From: JAPLDA01 sp043783155
Lineage (GTDB): Bacteria > Bacteroidota > Bacteroidia > AKYH767-A > 2013-40CM-41-45
Direction of reading: 5' to 3'
DNA length: 35,217 bases
Assembly (NCBI GenBank): GCA_043783155.1
Contig: JAYVZS010000049.1
Location: 1-35,217, forward strand
Shown: piece after piece, positions 1 through 7,721 of the stretch
How positions within the stretch are numbered: the stretch's first letter is position 1
Layout: every line of letters begins with the position of its first letter
Translations under genes and position numbers: made by a program
The notes under the pieces: generated by a model
Database searches by the model: none
What the model saw: the letters and a program-made list of their open reading frames with translations, nothing else
Told to the model about the DNA's origin: nothing

Positions 1-80
1 AGATCCCGATACGCTTCGCTACCGGGATCAATTCGACTTAATCGTTTCAGTGCACCGCCTGCGGCGGTTTCTAAAACGAT
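1..80. repeat. Two adjacent palindromes (REP-like)
   Basis: GATCCCG (2-8) pairs with CGGGATC (23-29). Immediately after, ATCGTTTCAG (41-50) pairs with CTAAAACGAT (71-80) with one mismatch, and its interior holds a second perfect stem, ACCGCC/GGCGGT (54-59/63-68), around a 3-base loop. No open frame of note covers it. It could be a dispersed palindromic repeat or the 3' end signal of a gene left of the window. The pairing is seen directly; the role is not known. Confidence 0.55.
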
Positions 81-94
81 AGTCTCATTGATTT

Positions 95-130
95 AAAAAA
101 AAGCCGCCACGCAAAACCCGCGTGACGGCC
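95..130 (-). terminator. Rho-independent terminator of the PKD/T9SS gene
   Basis: On the minus strand a 10-bp GC-rich stem (GCGTGACGGC at 121-130 with GCCGCCACGC at 103-112, one wobble pair) is followed by eight U residues (A-run at 95-102). It lies 25 bp past the stop codon of the secreted PKD protein, as expected for its terminator. Confidence 0.85.
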
Positions 131-154
131 ATAAACAAACACATTCTTTATTAA

Positions 155-1621
155 TTACTGAACGATTAATTTTCCTTTTACAACTCCACCATTGCTATCG
201 CTAATCTGGTAGAAATACAAACCTGTTCCAAGTTCTTTTTTGCTTAATTCAAAATCACCGTTGGTCAGGTTTTCTTTCATGCTTACTAATCTGCCGGTAG
301 TTTCGAATATCCTCAGTGTAACGTCACCGGTTGTATTCTCAATATGAAGCGTAGCAGTTTCAGTAAGCGGATTCGGATATACGCTTGCAGCTACTGAAGT
401 TCCCATAGCTGGTGCAGGTGCAGTTCCTGTTCTCCAGCAATGATGAGGATGATTACAAACGTGAACAGAGTCAATGTGAACTGTATCGCATAATGTAGCG
501 GTACAAATAACAACTCCAGCGGTATCCGTATTTGTAACAGTGAGGCATGCATTGTAAACACCTGACTGACTATATGTATGCAACGGGTTGCGCATCGTAG
601 AGGTTGATCCGTCTCCGAAATCCCATGCATAAGTTACGCTCTGAGGATTTGGCGCTGTATGAAACTGAACGTCGAGGTGATTATGGCAACGATGACCGGC
701 TGAAAAATGAGCATTGCATGGAGGTGGCGGTGGAGTAACATGAATGCTATCGCACCATGTAGCTGTACAAAGTACCGCACCTGCTGAATCCGTTTTTGTT
801 ACAGTAAGACAAGCGGAGTAATTTCCCGGCGCATACGTGTGGGTGGTAACCGCAACACTGTCTGTTGAGCCGTCACCGAAATTCCATGAATACATTGTTC
901 CATGCGAATTGTGCGAACCGTAAAAGTGAACACTTGAGTTAAAACCATTGTGATGGTAATAATGCGCATTGCAAACAGGAGGCGGAGGAGTTCCGGCAGC
1001 ACTTGCCTGAACGCTGTCGCACCATGTAGAAGTACACAAAATATTTCCCGCAGTATCTGCATCTGTTACAGTAAGACAAACGTAATAAGTTCCCGCAACA
1101 GCGTATCCGTGAACGGTATCGCGTACAGTAGAAGATGAGCCATCACCGTAGTTCCATGAATATGTTGAACCGGCAGGGTTATGGGCAGGATCTAAATCAA
1201 TAGAACCATTCCCAAAAGAGTGATGAGTAAAATGCGCATCGCAAACCGGAGGTGGCGGTGGAGGTGGCAGAGTAAAATGAACACTGTCGCAATTTGTTGC
1301 AGTACAAATAAGAGTACCTGAAGTATCTCTGCGTGTAACCGTCAAACATACATAATAAGCACCGGAAGCTGCATACGCATGCGTCGGGTTGTGAAGACTT
1401 GAAGTGTCTCCATCACCAAACGTCCACGCATACACGGTTCCTGAATGATTCACCGATCCGATAAAATAAACGAGCGTGTTGTTAGTCTGATGATAGAAAT
1501 GAGAATTACAGTTATTCGCCGATTGCGCAAAAAGCTGAATCGACAAAAACGTCAATACAAATAAACCAGCCAAAGACTTGCCTATCTTTGAGCGGTTACT
1601 GGATGTAGTTTGATTTTTCAT
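155..1621 (-). CDS. Secreted PKD-repeat protein with T9SS type A sorting domain
   Basis: 488 residues. The N-terminus has a basic start, a hydrophobic stretch (about 17-32) and a probable signal-peptidase site after FAQSA. Four PKD domains follow, each with the YxWxFGDG core and a following H-x-Y, then Y-x-CLTVT (first at about residues 64-97). They are joined by proline runs and by Cys/His-rich linkers such as CNAHYYHH and CNHPHHCW. The last ~75 residues start at VYPNP and end in KGKLIVQ, the type IX secretion sorting domain, so the protein should cross the outer membrane by T9SS and be anchored or released outside. The function is probably adhesive or structural; no catalytic domain is visible. 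The regular Cys and His spacing of the linkers may give disulfides or metal sites (inference). It is transcribed alone, with a -7 box upstream and a strong terminator downstream. Confidence 0.92.
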   Translation of the reverse strand: MKNQTTSSNRSKIGKSLAGLFVLTFLSIQLFAQSANNCNSHFYHQTNNTLVYFIGSVNHSGTVYAWTFGDGDTSSLHNPTHAYAASGAYYVCLTVTRRDTSGTLICTATNCDSVHFTLPPPPPPPVCDAHFTHHSFGNGSIDLDPAHNPAGSTYSWNYGDGSSSTVRDTVHGYAVAGTYYVCLTVTDADTAGNILCTSTWCDSVQASAAGTPPPPVCNAHYYHHNGFNSSVHFYGSHNSHGTMYSWNFGDGSTDSVAVTTHTYAPGNYSACLTVTKTDSAGAVLCTATWCDSIHVTPPPPPCNAHFSAGHRCHNHLDVQFHTAPNPQSVTYAWDFGDGSTSTMRNPLHTYSQSGVYNACLTVTNTDTAGVVICTATLCDTVHIDSVHVCNHPHHCWRTGTAPAPAMGTSVAASVYPNPLTETATLHIENTTGDVTLRIFETTGRLVSMKENLTNGDFELSKKELGTGLYFYQISDSNGGVVKGKLIVQ

Positions 1622-1644
1622 AGTTGTTTTTAGTTATTTTTTGT

Positions 1645-1652
1645 CAAAACTA
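1645..1652 (-). promoter_or_regulatory. -7 box (TAGTTTTG) for the PKD/T9SS gene
   Basis: CAAAACTA on the plus strand reads TAGTTTTG on the minus strand, an exact match to the Bacteroidetes -7 consensus TAnnTTTG, 23 bp before the ATG at 1621. I do not see a clean -33 TTTG at the usual distance. Confidence 0.5.
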
Positions 1653-1838
1653 ATTACCTATTTAGGAGATTGGATTAAGAAAGTTAGGAGAATATATTAA
1701 GAATTTAAGCCAAAAAATGCATCAAGTAAAATAGAATCAGCCCGGAAAACAGTAATCAATAAATCTATGAACACAGCCAGTACTGCGGCTTTCAATAAAT
1801 ATGACAATTAAATCCATCTCAAAGTTAACGACAAAAAA

Positions 1839-2246
1839 ATGAAGATACAACTATTCAGCATTCTCCTCCTTCTGAGTTTCTCTGATTTAAAATCTCAAAC
1901 GATCGAAACAAGCAGCCACTCCACTTCCGGGTATATCAACGCGAATGGAACCATTGAAAATTCAAGTCACAGCACTACCGGCTACATAAGAAATGATGGC
2001 ACCATTGAGAATAGCAGTCACTCAACAATTGGATACATCCGAACCAACGGAACCATCGAGAATGCCAGTCACAATACAGCCGGATATGTGAAAGAAGACG
2101 GAACAGTAGAGAACAGCAGTCACAGTACAATTGGTTATGTGAAGAAAGACGGTACCATTGAAAACAGCAGCCACAGCACGATTGGTTATGCGAAAGATAT
2201 TAAGAAAGAATGGGCCGCAGTCTGTTTCTTCTTCTTCAAACTGTGA
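1839..2246 (+). CDS. Small exported tandem-repeat protein (5-fold beta-flower-like)
   Basis: 135 residues with a signal peptide (hydrophobic residues 3-14, cleavage likely near LKSQT). The rest is six copies of a 17-residue unit of the type IENSSHSTIGYIRxDGT, starting at about residue 22. The unit pattern (D/N-G-T-I followed by S-x-x-x-G-Y) and the aromatic end WAAVCFFFFKL resemble proteins annotated as 5-fold beta-flower in Bacteroidetes. Copies differ at many synonymous positions, so the array is old and under selection at protein level rather than a fresh duplication. It stands alone between the PKD gene and a converging GNAT gene. The function is unknown; the family assignment is from pattern memory. 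Confidence 0.8.
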   Translation: MKIQLFSILLLLSFSDLKSQTIETSSHSTSGYINANGTIENSSHSTTGYIRNDGTIENSSHSTIGYIRTNGTIENASHNTAGYVKEDGTVENSSHSTIGYVKKDGTIENSSHSTIGYAKDIKKEWAAVCFFFFKL

Positions 2247-2395
2247 AATGCATATTTTTTTTCACTTTGAATGTCCTGTCAATATTGAACTCTATTTATT
2301 GGCCTCACCCCAACGCCTATTATCGATAGATGTTTCAAGAGGTGAGTATCTTTTTTGTCGGACAGTAATGATTTATTATGAATGAATGGTGACTT

Positions 2396-2866
2396 CTACG
2401 CTTCAAGTCTTAATTCCATTCTGAATGTTTTCCTTTTAAAAACAGGATGGGTTCTTTCATCAGCAGTTTTTAAGAAACCGAATTTGGTGTAGAGTGCGAT
2501 GGCAGCTTCGAGCCGGTAAGCAGTATCGAGTGAAATAATTTTCGCATTTTTTTTCTTTGCTGCATCAATGCACGACTGCATTAAAAGATGTCCGACTTTT
2601 TGTCCTTGTGCCTTTTCCGTCACTCCCATTTTAGCGATTTCATATTCTTCTTCCGAAACTTTAATGAGCGCGCATGTTCCGATAATCTCATTATTGAGTC
2701 GCGCAAAAAAAACACAACCACCATCGTTCATTATTTTCTCCGGATCAGAAAGTAGTTTATCATCTTCTTCTGTTACAAAATAATATTTACTGAGCCATTC
2801 AACATTGAGTTCCTTGAAAAAAGATTTGAGGGACGGATGATAGGGAGTTATTACAGGAGAAACCAT
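2396..2866 (-). CDS. GNAT family N-acetyltransferase
   Basis: 156 residues if started at the ATG at 2866 (MVSPVITPYHP). An upstream ATG at 2896 would add ten residues encoded by the repeat-like AATTATC spacer, so I prefer the shorter start. The GNAT fold is visible: the strand GTCALIKVSEEEYEIAKMGV, then the acetyl-CoA loop with Q-x-x-K-VGHLLMQ (family motif Q/R-x-x-G-x-G/A), then the C-terminal A-x-x-LYTKFGF motif. The substrate cannot be told; such small GNATs acetylate amino groups of metabolites or proteins. It is followed downstream by the beta-flower gene in convergent orientation. Confidence 0.85.
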   Translation of the reverse strand: MVSPVITPYHPSLKSFFKELNVEWLSKYYFVTEEDDKLLSDPEKIMNDGGCVFFARLNNEIIGTCALIKVSEEEYEIAKMGVTEKAQGQKVGHLLMQSCIDAAKKKNAKIISLDTAYRLEAAIALYTKFGFLKTADERTHPVFKRKTFRMELRLEA

Positions 2867-2878
2867 GCTATTAAATTT

Positions 2879-2990
2879 CCAATTATCACATTCCAATTAT
2901 CAATTTCAAATTTATCAATTCGCGTGAATCCAATTGAAAATGAATATTAATTTCACGGCGATCATTGATCAATTGATTATTGTAAATTGG
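2879..2990. repeat. Imperfect palindrome built of CAATTATC-type words
   Basis: The left arm (2879-2928) is made of repeated ccaattatca / caaatttatcaatt words ending in CGTGAA. The right arm (2952-2990) starts TTCACG and carries the complementary words up to AAATTGG. The arms are related but not identical, with about 23 bp between them. The element fills the gap between the GNAT gene and the end of the PorE-like gene, and it supplies the alternative N-terminal codons of the GNAT frame. Confidence 0.6.
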
Positions 2991-2999
2991 CAGTTCAAC

Positions 3000-4925
3000 T
3001 CACTTCGCCGTTACCACAAACACTGTCCGGCGGTTTCTTGCGCGGCCTTCTTCAGTATCATTCGATGCAACCGGTTTTGTTTCTCCAAATCCTTTATATG
3101 AAAGTCTTGCCTTGTCAATGTGCTTGCTGACGAGGAATTCAAAAACGGTGTGAGCGCGGTTTTCAGAAAGCGTCAGGTTGCTTTGATGTTCACCGACATT
3201 GTCGGTGTGCCCGTTGATATCAACATGCAACGTCGGATTCTCATTGAGAAACTCCGCGAAATTCTCCAATACAATTTTAATTGTGTCATTAATCTGGTAT
3301 GAATTGGTGCCAAACAAAATATCATTCAGCGGATACTGACCATCTACTTTTATTTCTTTCAGCGTAATGTTTTGTTTCACCAGATGACTGGTTGTGTCCT
3401 TTGATGAGAGATACTCCGACTCAAAAGCGTATCCGTCTTTCTTCACAGTTAACAATAAATCATTCTCAAAATTCACAACAAATGCGTACTTACCAGTCAC
3501 TGAATCTACATTGATCTTAGTCATTTGTTTTGTCACTGTATTCCTGACTTCAATGGTCGCTGAAACAGGAAGATCTTCATTGTCTGCATTCAGTTTTCCT
3601 GTCTGCAGAAAAACTCTTCCCGGGCGAACCTGCTGATATAAATCAAACGAGTAAATATCAAAACCTCCGGCGCCTTGTAATTTATTAGAGGCAAAATAAC
3701 CGGTTTTACCGTCGGTGCTTACAAAAAATCCAACCTCATCCGCTTCTGTATTGATCGGGTATCCAAGGTTCACCGGCTTACTCCACTTCCCGTTGTCATC
3801 TAATTTACTCATGAAAATATCGTAGCCGCCGAGACCGGGAAGACTGTCTGAAGAAAAATAAAGTGTTCTTCCATCGCTGTGTATGAATGGACATTTGTCG
3901 TTTCCGTTTGTGTTGATAACAGATGACAGTTTCTTTGCTTTACTCCATTTACCTTCTTCATTCTTATGCGTAACATAAATATCGATTCCGGTCATTGAAT
4001 CACGTGAGCTGGCGAAGTAGAGTGTATTTCCGTCAGGAGTCACCGAAGGTTGCGAATCCCATTGTCTTTTATCATTGACGTTTGGACCGAGATTATAAAT
4101 TTCTTCCCATCGGCCATCGATGAAATCAGAACCACAGATATCGAAGTTTCCGTTTTTGTTCACAGTAAAATAAAGATGTTTGTTGTCGACCGTAATGGTT
4201 GCGCCTCCCTCGTTGTTACTGTTACTTTGATTGAACGGCAAAGGCATCGGACTCCCTTTGTCAAATGATCCGTTGATTCTGTTGGCAATCATAAATTTTT
4301 CAACACTGGCAGGAGTCAGCATATTCCGGTCCTTCTGTTCAAACCTGCGCGTGAAAAAAGCTATTTCATTATCAGGAGAAATGTAGGGCAAGTATTCAGG
4401 ATCGGAAGTAGAAATGCCCGGAACAGGTTTCGGATCGAACGGAACGGGATGGGAAATCAGTTTTGCTTTTGTAAGCATGTCTTCTGCTTTATCAGCATGA
4501 GTTTCATCGATCTTTTCAAACTCAAGAAATTTTTTTAACAGCCTTTCAGCATCTTTGTATTTTTTTGTGTCGAAATAATACCAACCTAACTGGTAATAAA
4601 TTTCGGCGTTCAGATCAGGACAAAGTTCAATCACTTTCAGAAATGATTGTTCCATTACTTTGTCCTCATGCTTTTTCAGAGCAGCATTTCCCTGGAGCAG
4701 ATAAGCATCGGCGAATTCCGGATCTTCGTCAATCGCTTTTTCAATAAGTGGTTTTACTTCAGAATATTTCCTTTGTTTGAAAAGATCACTTGCATCTCTG
4801 AAAATTTTTACCGCTTTTTTGTTTTGGGATTCGGGGCAGCTCGTTTCCTGTGCTGAAACCAAAAAAGGAGCCACAAAAAAATAAACAATAACAAAAGTAA
4901 AGATGAATATTTTTTTCTGTATCAT
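3000..4925 (-). CDS. PorE-like TPR/PD40/CRD/OmpA peptidoglycan-binding protein
   Basis: 641 residues from the ATG at 4925 (a further ATG at 4952 adds nine residues before the signal peptide). Domains in order: signal peptide (to about residue 26), TPR helices (about 30-145), a beta-propeller of PD40/WD40-like blades with the repeated SxDGxTLYFxS pattern (about 165-420), a carboxypeptidase-regulatory-like beta domain (about 430-505), and a C-terminal OmpA domain (about 525-641) with GHTDNVG, LSENRA and GRARNRR, the residues that hold peptidoglycan. This order is that of PorE, a periplasmic T9SS component in Porphyromonas gingivalis, but Bacteroidetes also have paralogues of this build with no shown T9SS role. 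A T9SS cargo gene is nearby (155-1621). It lies 60 bp after the AsmA-family gene on the same strand and may be co-transcribed. Confidence 0.88.
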   Translation of the reverse strand: MIQKKIFIFTFVIVYFFVAPFLVSAQETSCPESQNKKAVKIFRDASDLFKQRKYSEVKPLIEKAIDEDPEFADAYLLQGNAALKKHEDKVMEQSFLKVIELCPDLNAEIYYQLGWYYFDTKKYKDAERLLKKFLEFEKIDETHADKAEDMLTKAKLISHPVPFDPKPVPGISTSDPEYLPYISPDNEIAFFTRRFEQKDRNMLTPASVEKFMIANRINGSFDKGSPMPLPFNQSNSNNEGGATITVDNKHLYFTVNKNGNFDICGSDFIDGRWEEIYNLGPNVNDKRQWDSQPSVTPDGNTLYFASSRDSMTGIDIYVTHKNEEGKWSKAKKLSSVINTNGNDKCPFIHSDGRTLYFSSDSLPGLGGYDIFMSKLDDNGKWSKPVNLGYPINTEADEVGFFVSTDGKTGYFASNKLQGAGGFDIYSFDLYQQVRPGRVFLQTGKLNADNEDLPVSATIEVRNTVTKQMTKINVDSVTGKYAFVVNFENDLLLTVKKDGYAFESEYLSSKDTTSHLVKQNITLKEIKVDGQYPLNDILFGTNSYQINDTIKIVLENFAEFLNENPTLHVDINGHTDNVGEHQSNLTLSENRAHTVFEFLVSKHIDKARLSYKGFGETKPVASNDTEEGRARNRRTVFVVTAK

Positions 4926-4985
4926 GAGAAGACGATTCAACAACAAGATCATTTGTAGCTGGCAGAGAATTGTATTTCGTTAGAA

Positions 4986-7640
4986 TTATTTCTTGAACGG
5001 ATTCAACTGATCCAACTGGTCTTTCGCTTTTTGTTCGGCCGCCTTTTTTGCAGCGTCAGCAGCGGCTTTTGCTTTCGTGTCCGCTTCCTTCTTCAATCGA
5101 TCTGCTTCTGTATTTACTTTTGATTGAGCATCAGATTTTACTTTATCAATGGCAGCTTTTGCCTTTGCTTCTGCTTCCGATTTTAACTTGTCGGCTTCAG
5201 CTGAAGCAGCGGCTTTTAAATCATTCATCACTTTCGCTCCTTGCTGGTTCAGGTCGGTACCAATAGTTGGATTAGTAACAGTCCCACCGATTTTTATGGC
5301 AACAGGAATCATGTCACCAATAGATAAGTTTGTGCCTTTGCTGTTTGCCTGTGAAACCAATCCGTTTAAAACTGAATTAGCGGCACCGCCAAAAGATGCT
5401 CGTGGAATCTGCGTCACCATCGTGTAATCAATCGTCTGATCAAAACCATTGCTTCCTCCAACAGTGCTTTTAAAACCATTCATAGTGATGTCGAATGGAT
5501 CAACGTTCACTCTTCCATTCTTAAACTTAAAAGAAATATTTGTTTTCGGCACGTCCAATTTTTTTAGTGAAGGCATTTTTAAAGCATCAGCTATTTTGGT
5601 GGTGACAGGAAAATTTTGAACCGTAATCTGCGAGGTAACTAAGTTTCCGCCACCAATCAATGAAGGCATCACAGGATTCAGTTTGCTATCGAGATCACCT
5701 TTCAGATCCATTTTGCAGGAGAATTTCCCTGAACAATTTTTAGCAATCGGTGCCATCTTCTCTACTGTATTAAAAGTGGTCGCCGTTTTCTGAATATCAA
5801 AATCAGTAATGGAAAGACCGAAACTGATAGCAGGTTTTTTAGGATTCTGTGTGTTGTAGCTGCCATTCATCACCATGCTTCCGTCGAGCAGGTTCATCTT
5901 CAAATCTTTCATGTTGACTTCCTGATCGCGGATAATAATCGCACCTGAACAATTACTCATGATCACATTTTCGTAAATCATCGTTCCGATGGTTGCTGCT
6001 AATGTAAAATCTATGTTGGCAGGAATTTCAATGGCCGAAATGGCTGCCGTATCCGATTTCGTTGCAACAGTTGCGGCGTCACCACTCATCCATTCATTTA
6101 GATCAATTTTTGTGGATGTCATTTTCAACTGGCCTTTCAGCGTTTCACCTTTCAATGCATACGGAATAAAATTTTCGAGTGAGCCGCTTGCCTGGATGTC
6201 TGTCTTGCCTGCTTTCATATTAAATGCATTCAACGCAACTACTTTTGGGTTGAATGTCATATTGATGAGTTTAATGTTAACCGGTTGTTTCAGGTCAGCA
6301 GAAGAATAATTCATGTCAGCCACATTGAGTGAACCGCCTGCACTGAACTGATCGTACTTCTGATTTTTAATGGAAGAATATTTTCCTTTTGCTGAAAGAT
6401 CGGACGTGATTACACCCGATAACGTAGTTCCTTTCTCGAGCGGAACAATCTTCTGCATGTTGCCAAGGTCAACTTTTCCTTTGAAGGTTGCATCAACATC
6501 AGGATCGCTGATCGGAGTTTTTAAAAGCATCCGCGCATCAAAAGCATCGCCTGCAATTTCAAGATGCATGCGGGCAAGATTGACAACGGTATGATCCATC
6601 ACGCCATCTGCATTGTTGACTTTGAAATCAACAAAAACATTTTTTACATCAGCAGGCAACGACGGGTATTTAAACGATCCGTTGTCGATATTAAGCGTCA
6701 TTCCAAAACCCGGAATTGACTTGGCATTGTATCGGCCTTTCGTCCACCCTTCCATTGACATTTTACCGGACGCCTTCACATCTTTGAAACCATCTTTATA
6801 TACTGCAGGAATCATGGATATGAAATTTTTAAAATCAGATTTCGCGGCAGAGAATTTTAAATCCATGTCGATGTTGCTATCAGGCATGGCCAGCCAGCCA
6901 CTGAAGCCAAGTTCCAGTTCATTCAATAAAATCTTATTGTCTTTGAATGTGAATTTGAAATTTTTCATGTCCATGTCAAGATCCGCATCAATCGTTGTCT
7001 TTGTATTACTGATATATTTTACACCACCATACGCAAGACTCAGTTTATTACATTCTGTCTTTGTAAAAAGTGTAAACAAATCCTGTGTGAAATCTCCCTT
7101 GCCCTGATGATTAAAATTATCGAGCATCAAATAAAATCCCAATGCTTTATCATCATACAGCACTCTTCCATTTTCAACAGCGTATTTTTGAAGCGTTGCT
7201 TTGAAAGAAGAAGGTTTTCCGTCTGACTTCTCCGCTGCAGTAGCAGGATTCATAATATCCCAGTTTGGTTTTCCTTCTTTGGTGACAAGAAAATTCATGA
7301 CCGGCGAATCCAGGTTAACTGATTTAATTTTGATCTGGCTGCCACTGATTACACTCATGAGATCAACCGTTACCGAAACGGATTTCACGTAGACCAATGT
7401 ATCGCCTTCAAAGGGTTTAAGGTTGATGATGCTCAGGTTTTTAATCTCCATCGAAAAATTCGGGAAGTGACGAATCAGCGACAGACTGAAATCACCGAAA
7501 TCAAATTTCGCATTCAGGGTTTTGTTTGCTTCCTCTTTTATCTTCGATACAATTTTGTCTTTGAAAAGATAAGGAAGTGTAATCATTAACACCAGCAACA
7601 CAAGAACAACGATGCCGATCCATTTGATAATTTTTTTCAT
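4986..7640 (-). CDS. AsmA family protein
   Basis: 884 residues. An N-terminal membrane anchor (about 7-27) is followed by the AsmA start pattern (K-x-K-x-x-A-N-x-x-LNAKFDFGDFSLSL), typical of inner-membrane proteins with a long periplasmic beta-rich groove. The AsmA_2-like C-terminal half includes the N-LSAKGKYSS and DLKGDLDSKLNPVMP stretches. AsmA/TamB-type proteins are linked to outer-membrane biogenesis and lipid transport between membranes. The last ~90 residues are a low-complexity Ala/Lys/Asp/Glu coiled coil ending in QLNPFKK, a tail often seen in Bacteroidetes homologues. It follows aroC on the same strand with a palindromic repeat between them, and precedes the PorE-like gene. Confidence 0.9.
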   Translation of the reverse strand: MKKIIKWIGIVVLVLLVLMITLPYLFKDKIVSKIKEEANKTLNAKFDFGDFSLSLIRHFPNFSMEIKNLSIINLKPFEGDTLVYVKSVSVTVDLMSVISGSQIKIKSVNLDSPVMNFLVTKEGKPNWDIMNPATAAEKSDGKPSSFKATLQKYAVENGRVLYDDKALGFYLMLDNFNHQGKGDFTQDLFTLFTKTECNKLSLAYGGVKYISNTKTTIDADLDMDMKNFKFTFKDNKILLNELELGFSGWLAMPDSNIDMDLKFSAAKSDFKNFISMIPAVYKDGFKDVKASGKMSMEGWTKGRYNAKSIPGFGMTLNIDNGSFKYPSLPADVKNVFVDFKVNNADGVMDHTVVNLARMHLEIAGDAFDARMLLKTPISDPDVDATFKGKVDLGNMQKIVPLEKGTTLSGVITSDLSAKGKYSSIKNQKYDQFSAGGSLNVADMNYSSADLKQPVNIKLINMTFNPKVVALNAFNMKAGKTDIQASGSLENFIPYALKGETLKGQLKMTSTKIDLNEWMSGDAATVATKSDTAAISAIEIPANIDFTLAATIGTMIYENVIMSNCSGAIIIRDQEVNMKDLKMNLLDGSMVMNGSYNTQNPKKPAISFGLSITDFDIQKTATTFNTVEKMAPIAKNCSGKFSCKMDLKGDLDSKLNPVMPSLIGGGNLVTSQITVQNFPVTTKIADALKMPSLKKLDVPKTNISFKFKNGRVNVDPFDITMNGFKSTVGGSNGFDQTIDYTMVTQIPRASFGGAANSVLNGLVSQANSKGTNLSIGDMIPVAIKIGGTVTNPTIGTDLNQQGAKVMNDLKAAASAEADKLKSEAEAKAKAAIDKVKSDAQSKVNTEADRLKKEADTKAKAAADAAKKAAEQKAKDQLDQLNPFKK

Positions 7641-7658
7641 ATTAATTTGTTTTTATTT

Positions 7659-7721
7659 CTTAGTGCTTCTTAGTGTCTCAGTGGTCATTTTTTTACAACT
7701 AAGACACTAAGCGCAACTAAG
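7659..7721. repeat. CTTAGTG-word palindrome between aroC and the AsmA gene
   Basis: The left arm 7659-7685 reads CTTAGTG-CTT-CTTAGTG-TCTCAGTGGT. The right arm 7695-7721 is its imperfect complement (ACAACTAAGACACTAAG then CGCAACTAAG). The loop is about 9 bp and T-rich. The stop codon of aroC (7717-7719, TAG on the minus strand) lies inside the right arm, so the repeat reaches into the end of the gene. It would form a long stem-loop in an aroC-AsmA transcript and may act as an attenuator (inference). Confidence 0.75.

Noticed and set aside
391..1138. Long open frames on both strands within the PKD gene
   Set aside because: They lack any recognisable domain and simply mirror the repeated PKD coding sequence, which has a signal peptide and T9SS end in the chosen frame.
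1905..2195. Regular ~51-bp tandem repeat that could be mistaken for a CRISPR or satellite
   Set aside because: The repeats are in frame, vary at third codon positions and have no spacers; they encode the 17-residue protein units of the gene at 1839-2246.
2867..2896. Longer N-terminus of the GNAT protein (start at 2896)
   Set aside because: The added codons come from the AATTATC word repeat and have no GNAT similarity; the ATG at 2866 fits better.
6613..7107. 164-codon open frame opposite the AsmA-family gene
   Set aside because: No family pattern or promoter; the minus-strand AsmA frame is continuous and conserved through this region.
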